NCBI GenBank assembly: GCA_949288785.1
Contig: CASELQ010000005.1
Coordinates: forward strand, 25,828-89,827
Direction of reading: 5' to 3'
Length of the DNA stretch: 64,000 nucleotides
DNA from: an uncultured Eubacteriales bacterium
GTDB taxonomy: Bacteria > Bacillota > Clostridia > Christensenellales > Borkfalkiaceae
Shown piece by piece: positions 17,145 through 27,302 of the stretch. Each line of letters opens with the position of its first letter. The first letter of the stretch is position 1. Below the pieces are notes generated by a model, which was not told the DNA's origin, searched no databases, and saw only the letters and a program-made list of their open reading frames with translations. The translations under genes were made by a program, and so were the position numbers.

Positions 17145-20100
17145 TTGAGCCAGGTAAGTAGAGGAAACAAAAAGGATAAGCAGACGGTATTCACCCGCGA
17201 AACGCTGGGCGTGGCGCTGGTGCTCTTTTGCACGCTCTGCCTCATATGCCTTATCACGCGGGAAAAAGTATTTTCGGTGCCGGGGCAGTATATAAACGCC
17301 TTTTTATTGGGCGTTGCGGGGTATTTTTCCTACCTTGCGGCGGTATTGGGGATAGTGGAAGGCGTGCTTTTGATAACCGACAAAAAGACGGGGCTTTCGG
17401 TTAAATATAAGCTCCTTATTTGGGCGCTCGTAATTTGTCTTGCCGTGTTTATGCACCTTATATCCATGGGCAGCGGCGGCGAGGAAGGCTACGGCAGTTA
17501 CGGGCGGTATCTTTCCCTTTCGTATACCCGCGGCGAGGGCGGGGCAGCCACGTCTTCTGCCGGCGGCGTGCTGGCGGGGCTCATCGCCTACCCGTTTTAC
17601 ACGCTCATGACGCAGGTGGGCGCCTGCGTGGTGGTGGGTGCGCTGTTTGCGCTGTGCGCCTATTTACTGGTTGCCGATATCGTTAAGTCGGAGAAATTCC
17701 GTAAGCCCGCTCCCGCGCCTAAGCTCAGGAGTTCGTACGTGCCGGAGGAGGAAACTTCCCTTCCGGAGGGGGTTACCCTTTCGGGCGAGCGCGATTATCC
17801 CGTGGAGGGGGTGGAACTGAGAGACTCCCGCCCTACTCAGCGGCTGTTCGTTACCAATCCGGAAGATTTTAAGACCAAGACCAAAAAGGAAATGGCAAAA
17901 AAGGAGGGCGACGCCGCCATAAAACTCGGCTTCGGCAAGAACGGGCTGGGGGTGGCGCAGTCCGAACAGACCTATTCTTCCGCCAATTCCGACGACCTTA
18001 AAAAGAAACTCGAATATATAAAGACGCCCGCTACCATTAACTGGGAAGAGAAGGCGGCGGCTATCTCCGCAGGCAGCGGCGGAACGCGGGTATCCCAGCC
18101 CATAAAGCCCGCCCCGCAAAGGCAGGTTTCCCGCACGGAGGAAAAGACTTCTTCGGCAGCGGAGATACCCTTTTACGAGCATGACGGCAACAAGATGATG
18201 AAAGACGACGCTGCCGGTCATTCCATATCTTTCCGCGACAAGTACGCGCGGGACGATTATTCTTCCGCCCGCCCCGTAAGCGAACAGCCGAAAGAGACTT
18301 TCCGCGAGCGGGAAAGCTTTTCGGAGGGCGGTTTTAACTCGGCAGGTTCCGAAAAGAAAGTCGCGGAGGAGGGCGCCGTATCCGGCAGCCGCGCCGCGCA
18401 AGGGCAGACCGAACATACTGAAAGCGGCAGATTTTCCGAAAACAGAACTTCGGGCAGGACCCGTTCTTTCTTTGAAGAGATAAAGAGCGAGGAGACAAAG
18501 CCTGCGGAGGAAAAAGCGGAGGAGCAGGAACTCCCGCCCGTATCTTCCATAATGAGAGACAGAAATGCCGGGCGCATACTCTTCGGGGAAGAAGAACCCC
18601 GGGAGGAGAACGCCGCTTTGGCGGCGGAAGCAGCCGGGAGGGAGCCGTCCGAATTGCCGGGCGAATTGCCGGGGCGCGCCGATCGCGCGTTCGGCAGAGA
18701 CAGGGGAATATCGCGCGGGTTCGGTGAGAGCAGAACTCAGGCAATAGCGCATGAGGAGCCGCCCGCGGAAAAACCCGCAAAGCCCGCCCCGCCCATCAAC
18801 AGGGAATATTTCCGCCCGCCGCTGGATCTTCTGGAATCTTACGCGCCGCCCGTGGACGGACCCACCGAAAACCACGAGGAGAGAATGGAGATAATAAAGC
18901 AGACGCTCGAAGATTTCCATATAAACGCACTGCCGCAAAGTTACGTTCAGGGTCCTTCCATAACCCGTTACGAGATAATGATGCCGCCGGGGATATCGGT
19001 AAAAAAGGTGCTTAATTACGACGAGGACCTGCGTATGCGCCTTGCATCCAAGTCCGGCGTGCGTATAGAGGCGCCTATTCCGGGAAAGAACCTGGTGGGC
19101 GTGGAAGTGGCGAACAAGAACAAGGTAACCGTGGGATTGAGAGAGGTGATAGAGGGTTCCGCCGGCAAGAAACAGAAACCCGGTTCGCTGGTGTTTGCCA
19201 TAGGCAAGGACATAGTGGGCAACGCCATTACAGATAACCTTGCCAAGGGTCCGCACTTTTTGGTGGCGGGCGCGACCGGATCGGGCAAGAGCGTGTGCCT
19301 TAACGTAATGATAGTAAGCCTTATCATGCGGTACAGCCCGGAGGAGTTAAGGCTTATCCTTATAGACCCCAAGAGGGTGGGGTTCAGGAATTACGAACAC
19401 ATACCCCATCTTTTGATAGACGAAATAGTTACCGAACCGCAGAAGGCGGTTGCCGTGCTGCAATGGGCGTATAACGAGATGGAGCGGCGGTACGACGAGT
19501 TTGCCAAATGCAACGGGGTGATAAGCGATATAGAGGCGTATAACGAACTGATAGCGAGCGATACCGTGCCCAAGATGCCCCGCATCGTCATAATAGTGGA
19601 CGAGCTGGCGGACCTTATGGAGACCTGTAAAAAGGACATGGAGGCAAAGATACGCGCGCTTGCGCAAAAGGCGCGTGCCGCGGGCGTGCACTTAGTGCTT
19701 GCCACGCAGCGCCCTTCGGTGGATATAATCACGGGTACGATAAAGGCAAACCTGCCTTCGCGTATAGCGCTTAAAGTAATGAACTTTGCCGATTCGCAGA
19801 CCATACTTGCGGAAGGCGGGGCGGAAAAACTGCTGGGCAACGGCGACATGCTGTATAAAAATTCTTCTATGGCGGAGCCCGAGCGTTATCAGGGCGCCTG
19901 GATAAGCGACAGGGAAATAAACAACGTGGTTACCTATATAAAGGAGCATAACGCCGCCTATTTTGACGATGAACTGAAAGAATTTTTGGAGCAGTCCGTG
20001 CGCCCCCGTCAGGATGATGCCGAGGGCGATTCCGGCAGGGACGAAGACGGCGACGGTGTGGACGAACTCTTTTTGAAGGCGCTGTGGCTGGCTGTAAATT

Positions 20101-20288
20101 CCGGCACCGTTTCCATATCTCAGCTGCAAAGGCGGTTCCAGATAGGTTATGCGCGCGCGGGCGGACTGGTGGACAAGATGGAGCGCATGGGCTTCGTTTC
20201 CGCCAACGAGGGTAGCAAGGCGCGGCGGGTGCTTATCTCGCGGGAAGAGTTCGAGGAGCGTTTCGGCCCTATGACCGATACCTACTGA
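17145..20288 (+). CDS. ftsK: DNA translocase FtsK/SpoIIIE
   Basis: 1047 residues. It is a hexameric DNA pump that clears chromosomes from the septum. Four hydrophobic segments within about residues 25-180 anchor it. A Glu/Ser/Pro-rich linker runs to about residue 555 and is longer than in SpoIIIE (787 residues in total). The motor follows, with Walker A GATGSGKSVC (about residue 708), Walker B IVIIVDELADLM and LVLATQRPSVDIITGTIKAN. The C-terminal gamma winged helix (ISQLQRRFQIGYARAGGLVDKME) reads polar DNA motifs. The start is TTG, chosen because AGAGGTG lies just upstream and no closer ATG exists. Rimless spacing of 10 bp to rimO suggests co-transcription. Confidence 0.95.
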   Translation: MSQVSRGNKKDKQTVFTRETLGVALVLFCTLCLICLITREKVFSVPGQYINAFLLGVAGYFSYLAAVLGIVEGVLLITDKKTGLSVKYKLLIWALVICLAVFMHLISMGSGGEEGYGSYGRYLSLSYTRGEGGAATSSAGGVLAGLIAYPFYTLMTQVGACVVVGALFALCAYLLVADIVKSEKFRKPAPAPKLRSSYVPEEETSLPEGVTLSGERDYPVEGVELRDSRPTQRLFVTNPEDFKTKTKKEMAKKEGDAAIKLGFGKNGLGVAQSEQTYSSANSDDLKKKLEYIKTPATINWEEKAAAISAGSGGTRVSQPIKPAPQRQVSRTEEKTSSAAEIPFYEHDGNKMMKDDAAGHSISFRDKYARDDYSSARPVSEQPKETFRERESFSEGGFNSAGSEKKVAEEGAVSGSRAAQGQTEHTESGRFSENRTSGRTRSFFEEIKSEETKPAEEKAEEQELPPVSSIMRDRNAGRILFGEEEPREENAALAAEAAGREPSELPGELPGRADRAFGRDRGISRGFGESRTQAIAHEEPPAEKPAKPAPPINREYFRPPLDLLESYAPPVDGPTENHEERMEIIKQTLEDFHINALPQSYVQGPSITRYEIMMPPGISVKKVLNYDEDLRMRLASKSGVRIEAPIPGKNLVGVEVANKNKVTVGLREVIEGSAGKKQKPGSLVFAIGKDIVGNAITDNLAKGPHFLVAGATGSGKSVCLNVMIVSLIMRYSPEELRLILIDPKRVGFRNYEHIPHLLIDEIVTEPQKAVAVLQWAYNEMERRYDEFAKCNGVISDIEAYNELIASDTVPKMPRIVIIVDELADLMETCKKDMEAKIRALAQKARAAGVHLVLATQRPSVDIITGTIKANLPSRIALKVMNFADSQTILAEGGAEKLLGNGDMLYKNSSMAEPERYQGAWISDREINNVVTYIKEHNAAYFDDELKEFLEQSVRPRQDDAEGDSGRDEDGDGVDELFLKALWLAVNSGTVSISQLQRRFQIGYARAGGLVDKMERMGFVSANEGSKARRVLISREEFEERFGPMTDTY

Positions 20289-20298
20289 GGAGAGGGTT

Positions 20299-21600
20299 AT
20301 GCAGGCGAACGGCGCAAAAAAGATAGGCGTTATTTCCTTGGGGTGCGACAAGAACAGGGTAGATACCGAAAAGATGCTTGCCGTTATAGCGGAGCGGCAC
20401 CAAATCGTTTCCGACCCCGCTTCGGCGGACGTTATCATAATAAACACATGCGCGTTTTTAAACAGCGCCAGGAAAGAGGCGATAGAAGAGGTTATTGCCG
20501 CGGCGGAGTATAAAAAGACCGGCAATAAAAAGATTATAGTTACCGGCTGTCTTCCGCAGAAGTTTATAGGCGAGATATATTCCGAGCTAAAGGAAGCGGA
20601 CGGGTTTACGGGCATATCCGATTACTGGCGTATAAACGAGGTGATAGACAGGGTGTGCGCGGGCGAGCGGGTGAACGCCGTGGGAAAGCCGGGCGGCGAG
20701 TGCGGATATAAGCGGGTGCTTACCACTTCGGGCTATGCCTATCTTAAAGTGGCGGACGGGTGCTCCAATTTCTGGAAGATACGCGGCAGGTATCGTTCGG
20801 TGCCTTGCGAGGAACTTGTAAAAGAGGCGGCGGCGCTCGGCGATATAAATGAACTCGTTTTGGTCGCGCAGGACGCGGCAAAGTACGGGCAGGACCTTGT
20901 GCCCGAGACAAGCCTGCCGGCGCTTATAAGGCGGCTTTCCGCCCTTGAAAACGTGCGCGGCATAAGGCTTTTGTACTGTTATCCCGAAAATATTACCGAA
21001 GAACTTATTCACGAACTTAGGGATAACCCCAAAATGATCAGGTACATAGACATACCCTTTCAGCACGCGGACGACGGGATATTAAAACTCATGAACAGAA
21101 AGGGGAGCGGGGCGGAGTATCTTGCCCTTATAGAAAAATTAAGGCGCGAGGTGCCGGGCATAGCCGTGCGCTCCACGTTTATGACGGGTTTTCCGGGCGA
21201 AACGGAAGAGGCTTTCGGCAGGCTGACTGACTTTTTGCGGGCCGCCCGGCCGGACAGCGCGGGTTTTTTCGCATACAGCCGGGAAAAAGATACCGCGGCG
21301 GACAATCTCCCCGGGCATCTGCCCGCACGGGTAAAGAACGCGCGGCTCAAAAAACTGTATTCGGTGCAGAAAAAGATTTCGCGCGAGACCTGCAAGAGCC
21401 GGGTGGGGAAAACCTATTCGGTGTTTGCCGAGGGGTTTGACGAAAACGCGATTGTGTATTACGGCAGAGCGTATTTTCAGGCGCCGGAAGTTGACGGAAA
21501 GGTCTACTTTTTTTCCGCCGAACCGGTGGAATACGGCAAATTTTACAGGGTTAAGATAACCAAATCCGACGATTACGACCTTTACGGGGTGAGAGAATGA
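20299..21600 (+). CDS. rimO: RimO-type methylthiotransferase lacking two radical-SAM cysteines
   Basis: 433 residues. RimO methylthiolates an aspartate of ribosomal protein S12. The N-terminal MTTase domain keeps its three cluster cysteines (SLGCDKN, INTCAF, TGCLPQ), and the C-terminal TRAM-like region is present. In the radical-SAM core, where the family has GC-x-x-x-C-x-x-C-x-IP-x-IRG, this protein reads GCSNFWKIRGRYRS (Cys155 onward). Six residues are missing, including the second and third cysteines. Sequence on both sides is well conserved and the frame is kept, as for an 18-bp deletion near 20773. Such a protein should not bind the SAM-cleaving cluster. A true mutation and an assembly error cannot be told apart here. 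The 3' end overlaps pgsA (ATGA). Confidence 0.88.
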   Translation: MQANGAKKIGVISLGCDKNRVDTEKMLAVIAERHQIVSDPASADVIIINTCAFLNSARKEAIEEVIAAAEYKKTGNKKIIVTGCLPQKFIGEIYSELKEADGFTGISDYWRINEVIDRVCAGERVNAVGKPGGECGYKRVLTTSGYAYLKVADGCSNFWKIRGRYRSVPCEELVKEAAALGDINELVLVAQDAAKYGQDLVPETSLPALIRRLSALENVRGIRLLYCYPENITEELIHELRDNPKMIRYIDIPFQHADDGILKLMNRKGSGAEYLALIEKLRREVPGIAVRSTFMTGFPGETEEAFGRLTDFLRAARPDSAGFFAYSREKDTAADNLPGHLPARVKNARLKKLYSVQKKISRETCKSRVGKTYSVFAEGFDENAIVYYGRAYFQAPEVDGKVYFFSAEPVEYGKFYRVKITKSDDYDLYGVRE

Positions 21601-22304
21601 ATTTACCTACCAAACTTACCGTTTTAAGGCTTATAATGATACCGCTTTTTGCGGCGGCGTTCTTTATAGAGGCGCTGCCCGCAAGGTTTATAATATCGGC
21701 GGCGATATTCGCGCTTGCCGCGTTTACCGACTATCTGGACGGGCATATTGCGAGAAAATACAATATGGTAACCGACCTCGGCAAGTTTTTGGACCCCATT
21801 GCGGATAAAGTGCTGGTGTGCACCGCGCTGATAGTTATGCTTGTAGATGCGGGCGGGCAGCCCGTTATTCCCTTTTACGGTGCGATTGCGGTCGCCATAA
21901 TAATAGCGCGGGAACTTATAGTAAGCGGGTTCCGCATGGTGGCGGCAAGCAAGGGCGCCGTGCTGGCTGCCGATTGGTCGGGGAAAATAAAGACCTTTTT
22001 TCAGGATATTGCCATCATAGTGCTGCTCGTGGGGAAGGACGTAATGCCCGCCCCTTACAGCGTTATGAATATAATAGGGCTTGCGCTTTTGGGCGCGGCG
22101 ACTCTGCTTACCATATATTCGGGGGCGGAGTGCATTATAAAGAACAGAAAGGTGCTTTCCGGCGGCGGTTCGGGCTGTGCCGGCAGCACTGTCGGCGAGG
22201 CAGGCGGCGCGGGTAATTCGGTAAAAGAGGCGCGCCCCGCGGGCAGGACGGGCGGAGAGACGGAATCAAAAGCCGCTCCGCCGAAAGGGCAGGAGAACAA
22301 ATGA
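21597..22304 (+). CDS. pgsA: CDP-diacylglycerol-glycerol-3-phosphate 3-phosphatidyltransferase
   Basis: 235 residues. This integral membrane enzyme makes phosphatidylglycerol phosphate. The CDP-alcohol phosphatidyltransferase motif is complete: DYLDGHIAR, then LGKFLDPIADK. About five membrane helices follow. The last ~55 residues after SGAECIIKNRKVL form an unusual Gly/Ala/Glu-rich hydrophilic tail that the family normally lacks and that is probably disordered. It overlaps rimO and cinA by four bases at each end, so rimO-pgsA-cinA is one operon, an arrangement known in Bacillota, where recA commonly follows. Confidence 0.93.
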   Translation: MNLPTKLTVLRLIMIPLFAAAFFIEALPARFIISAAIFALAAFTDYLDGHIARKYNMVTDLGKFLDPIADKVLVCTALIVMLVDAGGQPVIPFYGAIAVAIIIARELIVSGFRMVAASKGAVLAADWSGKIKTFFQDIAIIVLLVGKDVMPAPYSVMNIIGLALLGAATLLTIYSGAECIIKNRKVLSGGGSGCAGSTVGEAGGAGNSVKEARPAGRTGGETESKAAPPKGQENK

Positions 22305-23527
22305 AAAACGCGCTCATAATGTTTAAAAACCCCGCCGTCCGTGCGGACGGGGAATATATGGCGGCGCTGGCGGACGCGCTCTTTGCGGGCGGGTTTTCGG
22401 TAGATTTTACCGAAATATTGCCCTCGGGGGACGCGGCGGCATTCCGCCATGCGCTTGCCCGCTTTAAGGACGTGGCGGACAATCTCATAATTACCGACGG
22501 GGAGAGCACGGGTTTCGACCTGAAAGCCGCCGTGGCGGAAGAACAGGGCAGCGTGCTGGAAGAGAACGAAAACGCGCTCAAATTCGCCCGGGCGGTGAGC
22601 GCCGCGGGGGAAGAAGACCGCGCGAACGACTTTGCCATGCTGCCCATAGATTCCACGCTCATTCCGAACGTGCTGGGGCTGTATCAGGGCTTTATGATGG
22701 AGGATCGGGACTTTACGCTCATGGTTCTGCCGGAGGAGACCGCTCAGTACCGCCAGGCGTGCGAAAAGTACGTGCTGCCGTACCTTGAAAAAAAGTACGG
22801 GCTCAATAACCGCAGGCTTACCCTGAAATATTTCGGCAACAGGGAAGAACTGACCGCCGCGGTGGAGGAGGCGGCGCTGCTTTCCACGGGCGGTTTCAAG
22901 TGGAACGTGCGGGAAGACTGCGGAGACTTTACGCTGTCGCTCCTCTTTGAGCATTACGACGAAAGCAACGGGGCGGACGTGATACGGTTTATAGTGAGCA
23001 AGTTAAAGGACAGCGTTTACGCCGAGTACGACACCACGCTTGCAGGCAGGCTTTTCGATATGTTAAAACTCTATAAACTGCGCATATCGGCGGCGGAGTC
23101 CTTTACGGGCGGCAGGGTGATATCCTCGCTCATAGAAAACCCCGGCGCTTCCGAGGCGGTGTACGAGGGGATAGTGGCTTACAGTAACGACAGCAAGGAG
23201 CGGCGGCTGGGCGTTAAGTTTCAGGACTTAAAGCAATACGGCGCGGTGAGTTCCCGCGTGGCGTACGGTATGGCGGCGGGGCTGCTGTCAGAGGGAAAGG
23301 CGGATATAGCCATTGCCACAACCGGCATTGCGGGGCCGAAAAGCGACGGGACGGACAAGCCCGTGGGGCTTTGCTACATAGCCGTGGGCATGAAGGACGG
23401 GATACATACTTACCGCTTTGACCTTTCGGGTTCGCGGGAGCGTATAACCGAAACCGCCAAGAATACCGCGCTTTTTCTTGCGATAAAGAGATTAAAGGCC
23501 ATGGGGCAGCCGGGCGGCGCCCGCTGA
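22301..23527 (+). CDS. cinA: CinA-family protein with degenerate N-terminal domain
   Basis: 408 residues. The C-terminal domain (about residues 250-405) is a good CinA amidohydrolase that deamidates nicotinamide mononucleotide (SAAESFTGGRVISSLIENPGAS, VAYSNDSKERRLGV, TGIAGP). The N-terminal half should be the MoCF-like COG1058 domain with GTELLLG and GGLGPTxDD. Here these are replaced by NPAVRADGEYMAALADALF and LIITDGESTGFDLKAAV, while later landmarks (STLIPNVLGLYQGF, VLPEETAQY, VLPYL) can still be followed. The ADP-ribose pyrophosphatase activity linked to that domain is therefore doubtful. It sits upstream of recA as in Bacillus and Streptococcus. Confidence 0.85.
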   Translation: MKNALIMFKNPAVRADGEYMAALADALFAGGFSVDFTEILPSGDAAAFRHALARFKDVADNLIITDGESTGFDLKAAVAEEQGSVLEENENALKFARAVSAAGEEDRANDFAMLPIDSTLIPNVLGLYQGFMMEDRDFTLMVLPEETAQYRQACEKYVLPYLEKKYGLNNRRLTLKYFGNREELTAAVEEAALLSTGGFKWNVREDCGDFTLSLLFEHYDESNGADVIRFIVSKLKDSVYAEYDTTLAGRLFDMLKLYKLRISAAESFTGGRVISSLIENPGASEAVYEGIVAYSNDSKERRLGVKFQDLKQYGAVSSRVAYGMAAGLLSEGKADIAIATTGIAGPKSDGTDKPVGLCYIAVGMKDGIHTYRFDLSGSRERITETAKNTALFLAIKRLKAMGQPGGAR

Positions 23528-23591
23528 GAAGGCTTTTAAACAAAATACACGATATTTAACGAAATATACGATTTTTGAATAAAGGAGAAAT

Positions 23592-24590
23592 ATGGACGAA
23601 GCAAAGGTAAAAGCGCTTGACGGAGTGATGGCGCAGATCGAAAAACAATACGGCAAGGGCGCGATAATGCGGCTCGGAGAACAGGCGGAAACGGGAATAG
23701 AAGTGCTGCCAACGGGGTGCCTTTCTTTAGACCTTGCAATAGGCGTGGGCGGGCTTCCGCGCGGAAGAATAATAGAGATATACGGGCCGGAATCTTCCGG
23801 CAAGACCACGGTTGCGCTGCACTGCATTGCCGAAACGCAGAAGGCGGGCGGCATAGCCGCGTTTATAGACGCGGAGCACGCGCTCGACCCCGTGTACGCA
23901 AAAAATCTGGGCGTGGATTTGGATGAGCTCTACGTATCCCAGCCCGACCACGGAGAACAGGCGCTGGACATAACGGCGTCTCTTGTCGCCAGCAAGGCGG
24001 TGGATCTTATCGTGGTGGACTCGGTTGCGGCGCTCACGCCCAAGGCGGAAATAGAGGGCGATATGGGCGATTCGCACGTCGGTTTGCAGGCGCGGCTCAT
24101 GAGTCAGGCTTTAAGGAAACTCACCGCCATAACCGCAAAATCCAAGACCGTAATAATATTTATCAACCAGCTGCGCGAAAAGGTGGGCGTTATGTTCGGC
24201 AACCCCGAAGTAACGGCGGGCGGCAAGGCGCTGAAATTCTATGCCAGCGTGCGTATAGACGTGAGAAAGGCGGACGCGCTTAAAGACGCGGCGGGCGCTT
24301 ACGGCAATCACACCAAGGCAAAGATAGTCAAAAACAAGGTGGCGCCGCCCTTTAAGACCGCCGAGTTCGACATCATATTCGGCAAGGGGATTTCCAAGGG
24401 AAGCTGCCTTATAGACCTGGGCGTTGCCTACGGCATAGTGGAAAAGAGCGGCGCGTGGTTTTCCTTTAACGGCGAAAAGATAGCCCAAGGCAGGGAAAAG
24501 GCGGTAGATTATTTTGAAAACAACCCGGAAGCCGCGGCGCTCGCGCAGGAAAGGATAATGGAGGCCTTTCACCAAAAGAGCGCAAAATAA
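23592..24590 (+). CDS. recA: recombinase RecA
   Basis: 332 residues, slightly short at the C-terminus. RecA forms filaments on single-stranded DNA, drives strand exchange and triggers LexA self-cleavage. Visible are Walker [10 protein letters not shown] (about residues 60-68), the catalytic Glu in [11 protein letters not shown], Walker [13 protein letters not shown], loop L1 [22 protein letters not shown] (start only) and loop L2 [28 protein letters not shown] precedes the ATG. I see no GAAC-N4-GTTC box in the 64-bp gap after cinA; an ATATTT-AACG-AAATAT inverted repeat there (about 23558-23571) may be its control site. SOS control, if any, could act further upstream. Confidence 0.97.
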   Translation: MDEAKVKALDGVMAQIEKQYGKGAIMRLGEQAETGIEVLPTGCLSLDLAIGVGGLPRGRIIEIYGPESSGKTTVALHCIAETQKAGGIAAFIDAEHALDPVYAKNLGVDLDELYVSQPDHGEQALDITASLVASKAVDLIVVDSVAALTPKAEIEGDMGDSHVGLQARLMSQALRKLTAITAKSKTVIIFINQLREKVGVMFGNPEVTAGGKALKFYASVRIDVRKADALKDAAGAYGNHTKAKIVKNKVAPPFKTAEFDIIFGKGISKGSCLIDLGVAYGIVEKSGAWFSFNGEKIAQGREKAVDYFENNPEAAALAQERIMEAFHQKSAK

Positions 24591-24752
24591 AAGATCGCCG
24601 AACGGCCGTAACTTGCCCTGAAAATTGTTGCGGGCAGGCGCGGTTAATTCCGCTTTTGTTCCGGGAGCGTATTGCGCGCATATAAATGCGGGAGCAAACT
24701 TAAAAGGAGCTGCTCTTTTTGGGTTTTCCCGCCGGGATACGGGGTCAAATCT

Positions 24753-24781
24753 TTGACTTTAAATAAAAATTGTTATACAAT
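24753..24781 (+). promoter_or_regulatory. sigma-A promoter of rny
   Basis: TTGACT (24753-24758), a 17-bp spacer and TACAAT (24776-24781), about 50 bp before the start codon. Confidence 0.65.
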
Positions 24782-24831
24782 AATATAAAACACGCGCGTG
24801 CGGCGCGCGAACGACAGGAGGTAAAAGCATT

Positions 24832-26442
24832 ATGCAAAATTCGGCTTACGGCTTCCTGTTCTTGGCTCCGCTCGGCTTGGGGGACATATTAGCCATAATT
24901 TTCGGCGTGCTCTTTGCCGCGGCGGCCGTGTTTGCAGTTATTAAATTTATTTCTTTTAAGAATTACAAAAAAAATATCGGTTCGTTAGAAGATGTAAAAA
25001 CCAAACTGATTGCAGAGGCGACTGAGGAGAGCAAAACCCTTAAAAAAGAAGCTATCTTAGAAGCGAAAGAACAGGAAATCAAGTTAAGAAACGAGCTGGA
25101 AAAAGAAACGCGGGAAAAGCGTTCGGAACTCCAGCGCATGGAAAACAGGCTCAATCAGAAGGAGGAGGCGCTGGACAAAAAAGAGGAGGCGCTTACCCGC
25201 AGGAACGAGGAGACCACCCGCCAGCAGGAGGCTTTGAAAGCCAAGCACGCGGATATGGATAAAAAACTCAGCGACATTTCCGCCCAGCACGACAGGATGC
25301 TGGAAGAGTTTGAAAAGATCTCCCGGATGAGCCGGGAAGAGGCAAAGCAGCAGCTGATAGAAGCCATTACGGACGAGGCGAAAAAGGACGCCGCCGGCAT
25401 GGTGAAAAACATAGAGGCGGAGGCGCGCGAGAACGGCGAGAGAAAGGCAAAAGAGATAGTAAGCCTTGCCATTCAGAAGTGCAGCACCGAGCAGGCGACC
25501 GAGATAACGGTATCGGTAGTGCCGCTCCCGTCCGACGATATGAAGGCGCGTATCATAGGCAGAGAGGGCAGGAACATCCGCACCCTTGAAAACGCCACGG
25601 GCATAGAACTTATTATAGACGATACTCCCGAGGTGGTTATAGTTTCGGGGTTTGACCCGGTGCGCAGGGAAACGGCGAGAATTGCGCTCGAACGCCTTAT
25701 TCAGGACGGGAGAATTCATCCCGCAAGGATAGAGGAAACGGTTGAAAAGGTCAAAAAAGAACTCGACCAGCAGATAAAGGAAGCGGGCGAGGCGGCTATG
25801 TTCGAATGCGGTATATTCGGGCTGCACCCGGAACTCGTCAAACTTTTGGGAAGACTTAAATTCCGCACCAGTTACGGGCAGAACGTGCTGCGGCACTCGG
25901 TGGAAGTATCGCACCTGGCGGGGGTCATGGCAACGGAGCTCGGCGTAGACCCGGCGCTTGCAAAGAGAGCGGGGCTGCTGCACGACATAGGCAAGGCGGT
26001 GGACTTCGAGATAGAGGGTACCCACATGCAGATAGGCGCGGATCTTGCCAAGAAGTACCGTGAAAACCACAGCGTGGTAAACGCCATCCTTGCCCACCAC
26101 GGAGACGTGGAGCCCAAGACCATAGAGGCGGTGCTCGTCGCCTCGGCGGACGCTATTTCGGGCGCGCGGCCGGGCGCAAGGAGAGAGACCACTTCCAACT
26201 ATATAAAGAGGCTGCAAAAACTTGAAGAGATCTCGGGGAGCTTTAAGGGCGTGGAAAAGTGCTATGCCATTCAGGCGGGCAGAGAGGTGCGCGTAATGGT
26301 AAAGCCCGAGCAGGTGAACGACGCGCAGACCCTGTTCCTTGCCAAGGAAATAGCAAAAAAGATAGAGCAGGAGATGGAATATCCCGGGCAGATAAAGGTA
26401 AACGTCATAAGAGAATGGCGCGCCACCGAGTTTGCCAAGTAA
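24832..26442 (+). CDS. rny: ribonuclease Y
   Basis: 536 residues. RNase Y is the membrane-bound endonuclease that begins mRNA decay in many Bacillota. A single N-terminal membrane helix (about residues 14-40) is followed by a long charged coiled coil to about 210, a KH RNA-binding domain ([22 protein letters not shown], start near 238) and an HD domain ([34 protein letters not shown]) that holds the catalytic metals. The ribosome-binding site AGGAGG lies 10 bases upstream. It has its own promoter and a terminator. Confidence 0.97.
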   Translation: MQNSAYGFLFLAPLGLGDILAIIFGVLFAAAAVFAVIKFISFKNYKKNIGSLEDVKTKLIAEATEESKTLKKEAILEAKEQEIKLRNELEKETREKRSELQRMENRLNQKEEALDKKEEALTRRNEETTRQQEALKAKHADMDKKLSDISAQHDRMLEEFEKISRMSREEAKQQLIEAITDEAKKDAAGMVKNIEAEARENGERKAKEIVSLAIQKCSTEQATEITVSVVPLPSDDMKARIIGREGRNIRTLENATGIELIIDDTPEVVIVSGFDPVRRETARIALERLIQDGRIHPARIEETVEKVKKELDQQIKEAGEAAMFECGIFGLHPELVKLLGRLKFRTSYGQNVLRHSVEVSHLAGVMATELGVDPALAKRAGLLHDIGKAVDFEIEGTHMQIGADLAKKYRENHSVVNAILAHHGDVEPKTIEAVLVASADAISGARPGARRETTSNYIKRLQKLEEISGSFKGVEKCYAIQAGREVRVMVKPEQVNDAQTLFLAKEIAKKIEQEMEYPGQIKVNVIREWRATEFAK

Positions 26443-26469
26443 AAAACGGATATAAAATATTAGGTTTGG

Positions 26470-26498
26470 GTGCGGATAATTTTTATCCGCACTTTTTT
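26470..26498 (+). terminator. intrinsic terminator of rny
   Basis: A 10-bp stem, GTGCGGATAA / TTATCCGCAC, with a 3-nt T loop and a run of six Ts after it, 27 bp beyond the rny stop codon. Confidence 0.9.
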
Positions 26499-26537
26499 AA
26501 AAAGACAAATATAAAGAAATGTATCACGGAGGCAGGT

Positions 26538-27302
26538 TTGAAAACGGTTTTTCAGCGGACGGAGATAACGGAGCCGGCTTTGTTCAGCCCTTCGGACACC
26601 ACGAAAAGGGTTGATAATTTTCCCGCAATATGCGTTTCCACGTTTTCCGAAAATATTATAAAAAAGTTTGCTTCGCTCGGCAATACCGAAAAGATAGCGG
26701 GACTCTATACCGCAAACGGCATGACTCCCGTGTATAAAATACGGTATAAAGACATAGATATTGCCTTTTATCTTTCCGGGGTGGGCGCGCCCGCCTGCGT
26801 TGCCGGGTTTGAAGAGATTATAGCCATGGGCGCTGAAAAGTTTGTATTGTTCGGTTCGTGCGGGGTTCTTAACGATGAAGCGGTAAAAGATAAAATAATT
26901 CTTCCCGATTCCGCTGTACGGGACGAGGGGACAAGCTATCACTATATTGCGCCTTCGCCCGAGATAGGGGCGGACCCGCGCGCGGTGAAGGCGGCGGAAG
27001 GCGTATTGCAAAGATGCGGGTATCCCTATATAAAGGGAAAGACCTGGACTTCCGACGGCATTTACAGGGAAACGCTCCCTTTGATAAAAGAGCGCCGGCA
27101 GGAGGGTTGTCTTGTTGTGGAAATGGAGTGCGCCGCCATGCTGGCGGTCGCGCAATACAGGCATATACCTTTTATACAGTTTTTATACGGCGCGGATAAT
27201 TTGGATTCCGACAAGTGGGAGATACGGGATCTTAACCTGCACGGGCTGACCAAAGCGGAAAAATATATGGTGTTGGCGTTTGAATGCGGGCTTGCACTGT
27301 AA
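26538..27302 (+). CDS. nucleoside phosphorylase (PNP/UDP family)
   Basis: 254 residues from a TTG start, chosen because GGAGG lies five bases upstream; the open frame extends much further 5' but there it overlaps rny and its terminator. The family cleaves purine or uridine nucleosides with phosphate. Visible elements are GVGAPACVAGFEEIIAMGAEKFVLFGSCGVL (nucleotide-binding sheet; given only as landmark), WTSDGIYRE, and VVEMECAAMLAVAQYR, the Met-Glu pair that binds ribose. The chemistry suggests salvage. The specificity cannot be fixed from sequence, though the form resembles uridine phosphorylase-like proteins of Clostridia. Confidence 0.85.
   Translation: MKTVFQRTEITEPALFSPSDTTKRVDNFPAICVSTFSENIIKKFASLGNTEKIAGLYTANGMTPVYKIRYKDIDIAFYLSGVGAPACVAGFEEIIAMGAEKFVLFGSCGVLNDEAVKDKIILPDSAVRDEGTSYHYIAPSPEIGADPRAVKAAEGVLQRCGYPYIKGKTWTSDGIYRETLPLIKERRQEGCLVVEMECAAMLAVAQYRHIPFIQFLYGADNLDSDKWEIRDLNLHGLTKAEKYMVLAFECGLAL

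Noticed and set aside
17664..19256. 530-codon minus-strand open frame inside ftsK
   Set aside because: Antisense shadow of the ftsK linker and motor; no recognisable protein features.
23528..23591. LexA box before recA
   Set aside because: No GAAC-N4-GTTC or close variant is present; only an ATATTT/AAATAT inverted repeat.
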